From positions 1 through 64,000 of the forward strand of contig JAZQKZ010000031.1 of NCBI GenBank assembly GCA_045542415.1: a stretch of 64,000 nt of DNA, written 5' to 3'. Made by a program: the position numbers and the translations under genes. The notes under the pieces are model-generated. The model did not search any database. It worked only from the letters and a program-made list of their open reading frames with translations, and was not told the DNA's origin. Source of the DNA: UMGS1958 sp045542415. GTDB taxonomy: Bacteria > Bacillota > Clostridia > UBA1381. Positions 1 through 7,551 of the stretch are shown here, piece by piece. Numbering within the stretch: the stretch's first letter is position 1; every line of letters begins with the position of its first letter.

Positions 1-59
1 TCCTTTAATTCGATAATTTGTTTTTCATACTCTTGTATATGTCTATAACTTCTTGGCAT
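1..59 (-). CDS. IS transposase ORF A, N-terminus only
   Basis: Nineteen codons are visible, beginning MPRSYRHIQEYEKQ and continuing off the left edge. The start at 59 follows an AGGAGG site (68-73) with eight bases of spacing. The N-terminus resembles the helix-turn-helix ORF A proteins of IS3-family elements common in Clostridia, which bind the transposon ends. Family assignment rests on memory of that N-terminal motif and on the adjacent end sequence, since no catalytic region is visible. Confidence 0.55.
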   Translation of the reverse strand, partial: MPRSYRHIQEYEKQIIELK

Positions 60-67
60 AAAAATAC

Positions 68-103
68 CTCCTATGGCTTTTTTATCATTATACCATAGGA
101 GGC
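68..103 (-). promoter_or_regulatory. Hairpin that can hide the transposase ribosome binding site
   Basis: Ten-base arms at 68-77 and 94-103 are perfectly complementary. The arm at 68-77 contains the ribosome binding site of the transposase ORF, and a TATAAT box (88-93) lies in the loop. A transcript started at this box would begin around 81 and lack the distal arm, leaving the ribosome site free. A transcript reading in from the flanking chromosome would carry both arms and sequester it. This design is known from several insertion sequences such as IS10 and IS50. Here it is inferred from sequence only. Confidence 0.6.
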
Positions 104-179
104 TCTTTTTTTCTATTGTCCGTTTTTACTGGTTCTGTTCAATTGACATCTCACTTTTTTTCCGTATATGCTTATGATA

Positions 180-545
180 TTACATGCCCCAAAAAGCATT
201 TTCTATATGGTTAATTTCCTTTATCGACAGCTCTGTACCGTTACCGTTATAAATAATTTCAATCACATCAAAACGCATATCTATATCCGGACTGTAGGCA
301 TAACGCATAGCCGCTTTTATGATACGTCTTTGTTTCCTGTAGTCAACAAACTCTGCCGGTCTGCCAAAAAGCTCGGATTTTCTTGTTTTCACCTCGACAA
401 AAACAGTGGTACCGTTTTTATTCGCAACAATATCAAGCTCACCCTCACGGCATTTGAAGTTTCTGCAACGGACAGCATATCCCTTTTCTCCAAGATATTT
501 TACTGCCTGCTCCTCTCCCCATGCTCCTATATCAATCGCACGCAT
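180..545 (-). CDS. yraN: YraN family nuclease-like protein
   Basis: A 121-residue protein of the UPF0102/YraN family, which has a restriction-endonuclease-like fold of unsettled function and is usually found beside rnhB, as here. Visible family marks are GEEQAVKYL near the N-terminus, EGELDIVA and VFVEVKTRK, which line up with the Glu-Asp-Glu-x-Lys nuclease core. I start it at Met 545 because a GGGAG site precedes it and the length then matches the family; an upstream Met at 581 would add 12 residues. It overlaps the end of rnhB by 14 bases, so translation is probably coupled. It is the last gene of the run. Confidence 0.85.
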   Translation of the reverse strand: MRAIDIGAWGEEQAVKYLGEKGYAVRCRNFKCREGELDIVANKNGTTVFVEVKTRKSELFGRPAEFVDYRKQRRIIKAAMRYAYSPDIDMRFDVIEIIYNGNGTELSIKEINHIENAFWGM

Positions 546-1215
546 TTTCTGCCATCTCCCGTTTTTTCCTTGCAGTATCAAGTGCCTTATCTACAAATTT
601 CTTTCTGTGTATCGGACACATACCAAGCCGCTCCAGTGCCGCAACATGCTCTGCTGTTCCATAGCCCTTATGATTTTCAAAGCCGTATCCCGGATACTCC
701 TGCGCCAGACGGGTAATTTCCCTGTCTCTTGCAACCTTTGCAAGAATCGATGCCGCCGCAATTGAAATTGACCTTGCATCTCCCTTTACCACCGTTTCAT
801 TCGGGGTAGTAATTCCTGTATTACGGTTACCGTCAATCAAGGCATAATCCGCCTTTACCACAAGCGAATTTATCGCTCTTTCCATAGCATCAAGCGTAGC
901 GGCGAGAATATTCTTTTCCTCTATTTCCTCTACTCCCGCACTTTCGATGCTGTAGGCAACGGCATTTTCAACTATTATGTCAAACAGTTCCTCACGCTTT
1001 GCCTCACTTAATTTCTTTGAATCGTTTATTCCGGGCAGATATATATCAGGCGGCAGTATTACTGCCGCCGTATATACAGAGCCTGCCAACGGACCTCTGC
1101 CTGCTTCATCCACTCCGGCAATTGCACAATAGCCTTTTTCTCTTAATGAGTTTTCTATTTCATGCAGCTGTGCAACTCTTTCTCTGTCCTGTGCCTCTGT
1201 AAGCTTCTTTGCCAT
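532..1215 (-). CDS. rnhB: Ribonuclease HII
   Basis: A 227-residue ribonuclease HII, which cuts the RNA strand of RNA-DNA hybrids and starts removal of misincorporated ribonucleotides. The diagnostic GVDEAGRGPLAG motif with the first catalytic Asp-Glu pair lies near residue 34, and DYALIDGN supplies a further catalytic Asp. An N-terminal stretch of about 30 charged residues precedes the core. The start ATG overlaps the asp23 stop codon by one base (TGATG), indicating translational coupling. The C-terminus overlaps yraN. Confidence 0.95.
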   Translation of the reverse strand: MAKKLTEAQDRERVAQLHEIENSLREKGYCAIAGVDEAGRGPLAGSVYTAAVILPPDIYLPGINDSKKLSEAKREELFDIIVENAVAYSIESAGVEEIEEKNILAATLDAMERAINSLVVKADYALIDGNRNTGITTPNETVVKGDARSISIAAASILAKVARDREITRLAQEYPGYGFENHKGYGTAEHVAALERLGMCPIHRKKFVDKALDTARKKREMAENACD

Positions 1216-1688
1216 CAGTCTTCAAGTACCGGTACATCTGCGACAGACATTTCCTCTGCCTTTGCAAAGTTAACACCCTCTATATGGATATTTACCTTGT
1301 CAACCTCAAGACCTGTCATGTTCTCAACACTGTTCTTTACATTTTCCTGAATCTCCCAAGCAAGCTCAGGGATTCTTACACCGTAATCAACAACGATATA
1401 TACATCAATTACGGCTATGTTTTCAGTCATCTCAACCTTTACACCCTTTGACGGATTTTTCTTTGCTCCTAATTTTTCTGCAATTCCGTTCGCAAAGGGG
1501 CGATACATTCCTGCAACGCCTTTAATCTCGCCTGTTGCAATTCCTGCAATAGTTGATACGACATCTACCGATATCTTGATATTTCCTACATCCTCAGCAT
1601 CCTGAGCTGTTTTCTCAACAACCGGTTCCTCTACAGACTGAACAGTCTCTACTACTTCTTCTGCCTCTTTTATAATTTCCTCTGCCAT
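1215..1688 (-). CDS. Asp23/Gls24 family envelope stress protein
   Basis: A 157-residue Asp23/Gls24 family protein. About 45 acidic, Glu/Val-rich residues come first, then the conserved domain from ISVDVVSTIAGIA through GVKVEMTENIAVIDVYIVV to VNIHIEGVNF. Family members are abundant cytoplasmic or membrane-associated proteins linked to cell-envelope stress and envelope shape. It lies downstream of the spoIIIA terminator and is fused by a one-base overlap to rnhB, so it probably has its own promoter in the 128-base gap upstream. The acidic extension is longer than in many homologues and is probably disordered. Confidence 0.85.
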   Translation of the reverse strand: MAEEIIKEAEEVVETVQSVEEPVVEKTAQDAEDVGNIKISVDVVSTIAGIATGEIKGVAGMYRPFANGIAEKLGAKKNPSKGVKVEMTENIAVIDVYIVVDYGVRIPELAWEIQENVKNSVENMTGLEVDKVNIHIEGVNFAKAEEMSVADVPVLED

Positions 1689-1763
1689 AATAACTACATC
1701 CTTTCATAAATTGTATTTATGAATATTATATCAAATAAATTCTGTTTTGTAAACTGTTTTTTT

Positions 1764-1807
1764 ATAAAAAACGAGGACAAAAAGAGCAGATTTACATCTT
1801 TTTGTCC
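1764..1807 (-). terminator. Terminator of the spoIIIA operon
   Basis: On the minus strand an 11-base stem (GGACAAAAAGA paired with TCTTTTTGTCC, 1775-1807) is followed by TCGTTTTTT. It begins 10 bases after the spoIIIAH stop codon and separates the sporulation operon from asp23-rnhB-yraN. Confidence 0.85.
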
Positions 1808-1816
1808 ATAAAACCG

Positions 1817-2446
1817 TTATTTAACCTCAACAATTTTCACTGCATCGGCACTAAGATTAGATTTTTCACATACAAGCTCGCTCAGCTTTATTGCGTCCTC
1901 TTCTCCGAAAGCCTCCTTTTTAACCATAACCGTTGCACTTCCGTCACTGACATATATGCATATGTCTGAGTATCCCTTTGACTGTGCGATACTTTCAATT
2001 TCCTGCTCTGCATTGATGTTATCCGTTTCGGCAATTATCTTATCCCCTGCTTTACGCCTTGTTTCCTCGTCAAAGCTGTCATTTGCACAGGTCTGATTAA
2101 GAATTTCAAGGGATTTTGATCTTGAATTTTCACGCTCATATCTTGCTTTCTCGAAATAGCTCCCGTCACTGTCACTTTGAGTCTCTACCGCAGGTATCTC
2201 CGCATTTTCCTGCGTATCTGCGGCAGTTTCCTCTGCGACTTCATCAGTGTCCTCACTCTGTGCCTCAACATTCTCTGCCTCAGAGTTTACAAGCTGTGCC
2301 TCTCCCAATCGCCTACCCGTTTCTATATAGCTCTCACCGTCGCGAACCGTCATGGTGTCCTGATACGACCAGTTCAGATATCCGGCACAGCCAATCAGTA
2401 CCACCAATGCCGCCGCTATTATTTCTTTTTTCTTTAAAATCATCAT
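1817..2446 (-). CDS. spoIIIAH: Stage III sporulation protein AH
   Basis: A 209-residue SpoIIIAH-like protein. One membrane segment near residues 7-25 (IIAAALVVLIGCAGYLNW) is followed by a Glu/Asp/Ala-rich linker and a conserved C-terminal domain with ESIAQSKGYSDICIYV and ANDSFDEETRRKAGDKI. SpoIIIAH of the mother cell binds SpoIIQ of the forespore across the intermembrane space and builds the ring of the feeding-tube channel. A candidate SpoIIQ is encoded 5 kb away at 7552. It is the last gene of the operon. The acidic linker makes it somewhat divergent, but its position and topology are as expected. Confidence 0.9.
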   Translation of the reverse strand: MMILKKKEIIAAALVVLIGCAGYLNWSYQDTMTVRDGESYIETGRRLGEAQLVNSEAENVEAQSEDTDEVAEETAADTQENAEIPAVETQSDSDGSYFEKARYERENSRSKSLEILNQTCANDSFDEETRRKAGDKIIAETDNINAEQEIESIAQSKGYSDICIYVSDGSATVMVKKEAFGEEDAIKLSELVCEKSNLSADAVKIVEVK

Positions 2447-2486
2447 TTTTTTCTATCCTTTCATTTATTTCAAACACCCTGCCGTG

Positions 2487-2993
2487 TCATCCTCCCAAGC
2501 TCTTTTCATAAACACACACATCCGAGGCTCCGACCCCCATAGCCGCTGTTACCGCCTCTCTCAGTGCACGCTTGACTCCGATATCGTCCGCCCCCTGTGC
2601 AACTACTATTACACCCTTCACCTTTGGATAAAGCTCCTGTATCACAACAGGACTATTTCCGGACATCACAGCACGCTTATCCGTCTGTCTCGATTTCTCC
2701 TCCACCTCAGACTTTGTCTCATATGCTATGCTTGTCTGTGAGCTTCCGTAATATGTAATCATCACCTCAACCTTACCGGCACCGTTTATTTTTGACAAAA
2801 TATTTTCCAGACGCTCCTCCTGCTCCTGTATGTTCAGTGTGTCATGCACCTCCTTTTTCTCTACGTCCTCCGGCATGAAGGTCATAAGGAAAACCCCAAT
2901 TATTAATATTATTATAATCTTCAATTTATTACTGTCTTTTATAAAATCCACCGCTTTGTGCGGTAATAATTTTTTCAACTCCATACACCTCAC
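2487..2993 (-). CDS. spoIIIAG: Stage III sporulation protein AG
   Basis: A 168-residue SpoIIIAG-like protein with one transmembrane segment (LKIIIILIIGVFLMTFMP, about residues 23-41) and a periplasmic ring-building region containing GAGKVEVMITYYGSSQ and VKGVIVVAQGADD. It is a component of the SpoIIIA-SpoIIQ channel. The start shown is a GTG overlapping the end of spoIIIAF by 65 bases; an ATG three codons later (2984) is the alternative, and neither has an ideal ribosome site. The overlap is long for this operon, whose other junctions overlap by four bases. Confidence 0.88.
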   Translation of the reverse strand: MRCMELKKLLPHKAVDFIKDSNKLKIIIILIIGVFLMTFMPEDVEKKEVHDTLNIQEQEERLENILSKINGAGKVEVMITYYGSSQTSIAYETKSEVEEKSRQTDKRAVMSGNSPVVIQELYPKVKGVIVVAQGADDIGVKRALREAVTAAMGVGASDVCVYEKSLGG

Positions 2994-3402
2994 ACAGCCT
3001 TGCAGCAGCTCTATCGCCTATTTTCCCATTTATTTTTATTTCCTTTACACCCGTAATTTTTCCCTCTCCGTTTATATCAATTTTTACACTTGCCTGTATC
3101 TCTTTTCCAAACTCATTTCTGACCCTCTCCTCTATATCTGAATTTATCCTTTCGGTAAGCTCCCTTTCTAACAGATCATTCCTGTATTCCTCGCCCTTTT
3201 TCAAATCAATCTCAGCCGTCCCCGACTCAAATGATGTAAAAAGCCTTTCCGGATCAAGCCTTGTAACAGGTGCAACAACAGCACATAATATGACGGCACC
3301 GCTGATAATGCCGACATACCTACGCCATTTTTCAGGCGACATCAAAGATGCTATCCCTGAGAGAATTGCAGCAGAAATAACGGATATAATATACTCCTTT
3401 AT
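2929..3402 (-). CDS. spoIIIAF: Stage III sporulation protein AF with apparent AUA start
   Basis: SpoIIIAF-like protein, 157 residues if started at 3402. The first canonical start codons (TTG 3345, ATG 3342) would remove the first of the two membrane helices the family needs. Reading in frame upstream gives xKEYIISVISAAILSGI, matching the family N-terminus, and its first codon is ATA at 3400-3402. An AGGGGTGA ribosome site, overlapping the spoIIIAE stop, lies six bases before it. ATT at 3390 behind AAAGGAG is a second non-standard option. The soluble C-terminal part carries GKEIQASVKIDINGEGKI. It acts in the mother-cell membrane as part of the SpoIIIA complex. Confidence 0.8.
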   Translation of the reverse strand: MKEYIISVISAAILSGIASLMSPEKWRRYVGIISGAVILCAVVAPVTRLDPERLFTSFESGTAEIDLKKGEEYRNDLLERELTERINSDIEERVRNEFGKEIQASVKIDINGEGKITGVKEIKINGKIGDRAAARLCEVYGVEKIITAQSGGFYKRQ

Positions 3403-3413
3403 CTAAATCACCC

Positions 3414-4484
3414 CTAACCGAAATTTGTTGCCGCAAGAATTATGCATAAGTTTATGATAAACAGCACAGCACTCATGACGGTAAGTGCGAAAACCCCACC
3501 GACTGCCGAAGCCATATCTGTAAGCATTGTACTTATCCGCTTATCTGCTATCGGCTCCGAAACTGCCGCAGAGAGTCGGAGCATAATATGTATTACACCG
3601 ATTTTTATTGCAGGGGTGAAGCATATCACGCACACCGTAATCACACCTGCTGTTCCCACCGCATTTTTCATAAGCCTTGATGCACTTATCACCGTTTCAA
3701 GCGTATCCGACAAAAATCCTCCCACCACCGGAACAAGCGTTCCTGCGGCAAATTTCATAGTTTTTGCCGCCACTGCATCCAACGACGGAGCACTGAAGCC
3801 GTATATTGTGCTTATACCTGAAAACACCGTCACAATCGCCGCCATTATCCATTTATTCACCGAGCCGACCGTACGGCACAAAGCCGATATACGGTTTTCG
3901 CTGCCTATATTCCCGGATACAGACAAAACCGCACTAAATATACACAGCGGAATCATAACCTTTTCTACGATAAGACCCGTAATGTAAATTGCACTTGCAA
4001 GCACAGGATGAAAAACCGATGCACTGACGGTATTTCCGCAGGCTATAAGCGTTATCATCAAGAGTGGCGAAAGCTTGCTTATAAAAGCGGTCATTGCTTC
4101 TATTGCATCCTTTCCGTACTGCAATACATAATTGAAGCAATTAAGTGCCGATGCACTCATAAAGGTAAAGCAGCAGAAAAATGCCGCCTCACTTCCCGAC
4201 CCCTTTCTGTTCTCCGACAGCAGTGAAATCACTCCTGACATCATCGCCGTTATTACAAGCACTATTATTTCCTTTGCACACATCCGTATTTCCTTTGTAA
4301 AGGAGCTGATAATTTCCGACAGTATCTCATCAGGTCCCATCAGTTCTTCACCGTTGTAAATACTCTCAACCAGACTGTTAAAGCCATTCTCACCGCTAAG
4401 CTCCGGTATTTCCGCCGCACTCACATCCGTCCCTAAAAAAACACCTGCCGCTACTATAAATATACATATATACCGCAGCATCAT
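3414..4484 (-). CDS. spoIIIAE: Stage III sporulation protein AE
   Basis: A 356-residue polytopic membrane protein. A signal-like N-terminus (MMLRYICIFIVAAGVFLG) precedes a short extracytoplasmic part and then seven or more hydrophobic segments, including IIVLVITAMMSGVISLLSE and the conserved FLSDTLETVISASRLMKNA stretch. It is the largest core membrane subunit of the SpoIIIA channel complex. I chose the start at 4484 because its ATG overlaps the spoIIIAD stop as ATGA and a GGAGGGG site precedes it; an upstream Met at 4508 lies inside spoIIIAD. Confidence 0.93.
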   Translation of the reverse strand: MMLRYICIFIVAAGVFLGTDVSAAEIPELSGENGFNSLVESIYNGEELMGPDEILSEIISSFTKEIRMCAKEIIVLVITAMMSGVISLLSENRKGSGSEAAFFCCFTFMSASALNCFNYVLQYGKDAIEAMTAFISKLSPLLMITLIACGNTVSASVFHPVLASAIYITGLIVEKVMIPLCIFSAVLSVSGNIGSENRISALCRTVGSVNKWIMAAIVTVFSGISTIYGFSAPSLDAVAAKTMKFAAGTLVPVVGGFLSDTLETVISASRLMKNAVGTAGVITVCVICFTPAIKIGVIHIMLRLSAAVSEPIADKRISTMLTDMASAVGGVFALTVMSAVLFIINLCIILAATNFG

Positions 4485-4876
4485 ATCCCCTCCACTGCCC
4501 TCATGCATATTTCAAGAAATTCACCTATTATGGGAAGTGTCAGATAAAGTATGAAAATTTTTCCTGCCAGCTCACACTTTGACGCAATTGCACTTTCTCC
4601 TCCGTCACGAAGCATATCTGCACCAAACTGTGTAACATATGCTATTCCTATCACCTTTACAACCGATTCTATATATCGGTTATCAAGGCCACCGCTTTGT
4701 ATGATTACCTTGATTTCATCTACAACCGTACTCATATCATCAAGCAGCGAAATAACAACAACACATCCAACCGCAAGAGCCACCACCGTTCCGAGCGGGG
4801 CATTGACGCTCCGTACGGTCATTGTCATCACACCGCCCACCACTGCAAGTCCCACCATTGCAAACAGCTCACTCAT
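4481..4876 (-). CDS. spoIIIAD: Stage III sporulation protein AD
   Basis: A 131-residue small integral membrane protein of the SpoIIIAC/AD family, with helices at about residues 4-22, 28-46 and 100-120 and the family segment IYRYIE-like DNRYIESVVKVIGIAYVTQ. It is part of the SpoIIIA complex in the mother-cell membrane. It overlaps spoIIIAC upstream and spoIIIAE downstream, each by four bases (ATGA type), implying tightly coupled translation. Confidence 0.93.
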   Translation of the reverse strand: MSELFAMVGLAVVGGVMTMTVRSVNAPLGTVVALAVGCVVVISLLDDMSTVVDEIKVIIQSGGLDNRYIESVVKVIGIAYVTQFGADMLRDGGESAIASKCELAGKIFILYLTLPIIGEFLEICMRAVEGI

Positions 4877-5067
4877 AGTTCAAAAATCCTTTTGATTCCG
4901 TCAAACAGTCCGCTTATCTCCTGAGATACTACATATAATCCGCCCACCAGACCTGCAATTACTACAAGCAGTGCTATATCATCACGTCCGGCTCTTGATA
5001 AAAGCTGGTTCAGTACAGCAATAACAATTCCGGCTCCTGCAAGCTGAAATACAAGCTCAACATTCAT
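4873..5067 (-). CDS. spoIIIAC: Stage III sporulation protein AC
   Basis: A 64-residue membrane protein with two helices separated by the family-typical loop LLSRAGRDDIALLVVIAGL. The length is normal for SpoIIIAC. It is homologous to the N-terminal part of SpoIIIAD and belongs to the same channel complex. Its stop overlaps the spoIIIAD start by four bases. A GGAG-type site lies just upstream of the ATG. Confidence 0.95.
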   Translation of the reverse strand: MNVELVFQLAGAGIVIAVLNQLLSRAGRDDIALLVVIAGLVGGLYVVSQEISGLFDGIKRIFEL

Positions 5068-5080
5068 TATCTTCTTCTCC

Positions 5081-5566
5081 TTACATTAACATCAATACTG
5101 CAAATATCCCAAGAAGCACACCGCCCCGCATAAAGAGCGTGCCGTTTTTTTCATAAAACTCTGCCGCATTTTTTCTTGCCTCTCTTGCAAGTCCGCCAAC
5201 GTAGTCTATATGCCTTACCTGACCCTGTGCATCCGTTTTTCCCAGCTTTGACGATAGCAGCATAAAAATACGCCTGTCCTGCTCATTTATATCCTTATTT
5301 TCAACTGCTCTTTTCCACGCAGCCGCTATCCCCTCCGACTCGATATACCTTGCCGAGTCTGCAAAAATATCTGCTCCGCTCAGCTTCGCCGCATGCTTGA
5401 ATGCTGTTTTTAAATCAGAGCCGTTAAACGCAATTTCAGATTTCAAAATCTCAAGCGCTGTAATAAAAGCCCCCAGCAGCTCACACCTTTTTTTCATTGT
5501 ATTGCTTATATTGAAGCCGCACCACACAAACACTCCTAATATAAGCACCGCTCCCATTATTTTCAT
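5081..5566 (-). CDS. spoIIIAB: Stage III sporulation protein AB
   Basis: A 161-residue protein with an N-terminal membrane helix (IMGAVLILGVFVWCGF), a cytoplasmic-type helical domain containing LLGAFITALEILKSEIAF and a C-terminal helix GGVLLGIFAVLMLM. The architecture resembles type II secretion GspF domains, as known for SpoIIIAB. It probably couples the SpoIIIAA ATPase to the membrane ring. The start at 5566 overlaps the spoIIIAA stop (ATGA); a longer frame beginning at 5617 lies within spoIIIAA and is rejected. Confidence 0.93.
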   Translation of the reverse strand: MKIMGAVLILGVFVWCGFNISNTMKKRCELLGAFITALEILKSEIAFNGSDLKTAFKHAAKLSGADIFADSARYIESEGIAAAWKRAVENKDINEQDRRIFMLLSSKLGKTDAQGQVRHIDYVGGLAREARKNAAEFYEKNGTLFMRGGVLLGIFAVLMLM

Positions 5567-6486
5567 AGCTCTATCAGGCTTTCCAACGTTCCTGCACCGT
5601 TTGCCTTCGAAAGGCATACAAAGGTTTCAAAATACGACAATGCCGCTTTTAAATCACTGCGTGCTTTAATCTGTTCAAGACTGTAGCCGTGAACTGTTGT
5701 TATAACCTTTGTCCCGCTGTTTATAATTCTTGTAACCGCCGCCGCATCTGTGCTTGTACCGATTTCATCCGTAACGATTACATCAGGCGACATCGCCCGA
5801 AGCATCATCAGCATCCCTGCCGCCTTTGGTGCACCTGAAAACACCGTTGTCGAGCAGCCCAGATCAAATCCGCACCTGCCGTTACACATTGCCGCAATTT
5901 CCCGTCTTTCATCCACAACACAAACCCGTATCCCCTCATCCGAGAGCAAGCGAACCATATCTCTGAGCATTGTGGTTTTCCCTGCACCGGGCGGCGAGAT
6001 AATCAGTGTATTTTTAACCTCTCTGTCTCTCAATACAGCTTCTATTACCGGCTGTGCCGCACCCTTTATTTCTCTTGCCAGCCTGTAATTCAGTGCTGAA
6101 ATATCTCTTACAAAGGTGATTTTTCCATCGCGTATAACAGCACTGCCGCATATTCCTATCCTGTGTCCGCCGTCAACGGTAATATATCCATTCCTGATTT
6201 CCTCCTCAACGGAATATACCGATGACTTCGATGCTATTTCCATAGCCTCCCTTATATTCTCCTGTGTAACCCGTGCCGCATCATACGGGTTGTCCGTCAG
6301 CTCACCGTCACATGATATAAATTTTCTTGTGTCCGGATAGTAAATCAGCATTGGCTTTCCCGGACATAAATGTATCTCATTTACCTGTGAAATATCTACA
6401 CCGTAGAGATATTTCCGCAAGGAATGCGGTATGTAGCTTATTATACTATCCATCGCACATGATGCGATATTGTTTGCTATGTACAT
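5563..6486 (-). CDS. spoIIIAA: Stage III sporulation protein AA, ATPase
   Basis: A 307-residue secretion-type ATPase, the presumed motor of the SpoIIIA-SpoIIQ feeding tube. The Walker A motif PPGAGKTT sits near residue 168, the segment VCVVDERREIAAMC follows, and Walker B is VIVTDEIGT; SGTKVITTVHGYS ends the core. The length is typical. The ATG follows AAAGGAG with eight bases of spacing. It is the first gene of an uninterrupted eight-gene operon in the standard A-to-H order. Confidence 0.95.
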   Translation of the reverse strand: MYIANNIASCAMDSIISYIPHSLRKYLYGVDISQVNEIHLCPGKPMLIYYPDTRKFISCDGELTDNPYDAARVTQENIREAMEIASKSSVYSVEEEIRNGYITVDGGHRIGICGSAVIRDGKITFVRDISALNYRLAREIKGAAQPVIEAVLRDREVKNTLIISPPGAGKTTMLRDMVRLLSDEGIRVCVVDERREIAAMCNGRCGFDLGCSTTVFSGAPKAAGMLMMLRAMSPDVIVTDEIGTSTDAAAVTRIINSGTKVITTVHGYSLEQIKARSDLKAALSYFETFVCLSKANGAGTLESLIEL

Positions 6487-6511
6487 TCGCTCTCGCTCCT
6501 TTCTCTATCCT

Positions 6512-6541
6512 ATATTATGGCGGACAAGTATGGTTTATGAC
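6512..6541 (-). promoter_or_regulatory. SigmaE-type promoter of spoIIIA
   Basis: On the minus strand, GTCATAAA (6534-6541) is separated by 14 bases from CATAATAT (6512-6519), closely matching the SigmaE pattern GTCATATT-N13..15-CATACAnT known from Bacillus. It lies 26 bases upstream of spoIIIAA, between the mecA terminator and the operon. This implies mother-cell expression after engulfment begins. The call is by eye only. Confidence 0.65.
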
Positions 6542-6553
6542 TGTTTCAGGGAT

Positions 6554-6590
6554 AAAAAAAATCGTTGCATGTCATCTAACATACAACGAT
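6554..6590 (-). terminator. Terminator downstream of mecA-like gene
   Basis: On the minus strand a near-perfect 12-base stem (ATCGTTGTATGT with ACATGCAACGAT) is followed by a run of seven or eight T. It separates the mecA-like gene from the spoIIIA promoter. Confidence 0.85.
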
Positions 6591-6602
6591 ATAATATGTA
6601 TC

Positions 6603-7280
6603 TTAATTGCCCTCAAGCTTCTTTATGCCTTCTGCCATCGATGAAAGCTTTGTTCCTTTTGCTATCAATTCACCGTGTTCTCTTATATGCTCAAATACTA
6701 TCGCACGTCTGACACCATCCGCAAACTCCATAACCATCGCAATATCATCAAGACATCCTGCATTTGTGGGAATTAACAGTGCATATACCTCATCCATTCT
6801 GTAAAACTCCGATATTTCCGTAACGGACGGACTCATTCTCATAAGTGCTGCACATACGTTTTCAAAATCCGAGAAAATAAAGGTCTGCATTGACTTCGGT
6901 GTTGAACCCGGCTTTATTACTCTTATATTTTTTATTTTTTTCTTTTCAGGAGCTTTTCTGAGCCGACGTGTTCTCACCTCAGATACTGCCATAATTCCTT
7001 TTATTCCCGGCTTGCCCTTATCCGGCATCGGAAACGCACTGTTCGTCTTTGAGAGAAGAATAGTCATTCCACCCGTCTCCGACTGTGCTTCCATTTTTAT
7101 ATTCCCATGATACGGATTAAAATCTGTTTTTTCATAGATTTCGTGCATAAGCTCAACAATAAATCCGTTCAGTGCATTTGTATCTGAAAGAAAACATGTA
7201 GGATCAATCTCCATATCAACAAGATCCGCATCTGATAATGTCACTTTGACCTTATCGGGAGCAATCTGTTCTATTTTCAT
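6603..7280 (-). CDS. MecA-like adaptor protein
   Basis: A 225-residue protein with the two-part layout of MecA/YpbH adaptors, which hand substrates to the ClpC protease. The N-terminal domain (MKIEQIAPDKVKVTLSDADL through GGMTILLSK) and the C-terminal domain (FIFSDFENVCAALMR through AIVFEHIREHGELI) align with the family, joined by a basic linker rich in Arg/Lys. In Bacilli MecA restrains competence; in Clostridia the role is less clear. It is a single-gene unit with its own terminator. Assignment is by recalled family pattern, with moderate divergence. Confidence 0.75.
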   Translation of the reverse strand: MKIEQIAPDKVKVTLSDADLVDMEIDPTCFLSDTNALNGFIVELMHEIYEKTDFNPYHGNIKMEAQSETGGMTILLSKTNSAFPMPDKGKPGIKGIMAVSEVRTRRLRKAPEKKKIKNIRVIKPGSTPKSMQTFIFSDFENVCAALMRMSPSVTEISEFYRMDEVYALLIPTNAGCLDDIAMVMEFADGVRRAIVFEHIREHGELIAKGTKLSSMAEGIKKLEGN

Positions 7281-7551
7281 ATTATCACCCTGCCTTCCTT
7301 ACTTTTTTAATAAATCACCCATCAGCCCGGCTGAGGGATATTTTTTAATATATACTATTATACTATAAAAAACTTCATTTGTACAGTGTATTTTTATTTT
7401 ATTTTTTTCCTTTTTGTAAATTTGATATGAATTTACATGTAATTTTTTCATAAATTGTAAGTTTTTATATTCACACTTGGTATAAAATGCATTGAACCGG
7501 GTCAAAATATGTTTAGCAAAGCTAATAAATTTATTATGAGGAGGTTATTAT

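Larger units (their letters stand above)
1..141 (-). mobile_element. Outer end of an IS3-like insertion sequence (partial)
   Basis: The left edge of the window holds the upstream end of an insertion sequence lying on the minus strand. The outer end appears to be near 141, where the minus strand begins TGAACAGAACCAG, close to the TG-starting inverted repeats I know from IS150-group (IS3 family) elements of Clostridia. It contains a TATAAT box (88-93), the ribosome binding site (68-73) and the first 19 codons of the transposase ORF. The rest lies outside the window, so the other end and any target duplication cannot be checked. The element sits about 40 bases from the yraN stop codon. Confidence 0.65.

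Noticed and set aside
3442..3987. 181-codon plus-strand ORF inside spoIIIAE
   Set aside because: It is antisense to a well-supported membrane protein gene and has no homology I recognise.
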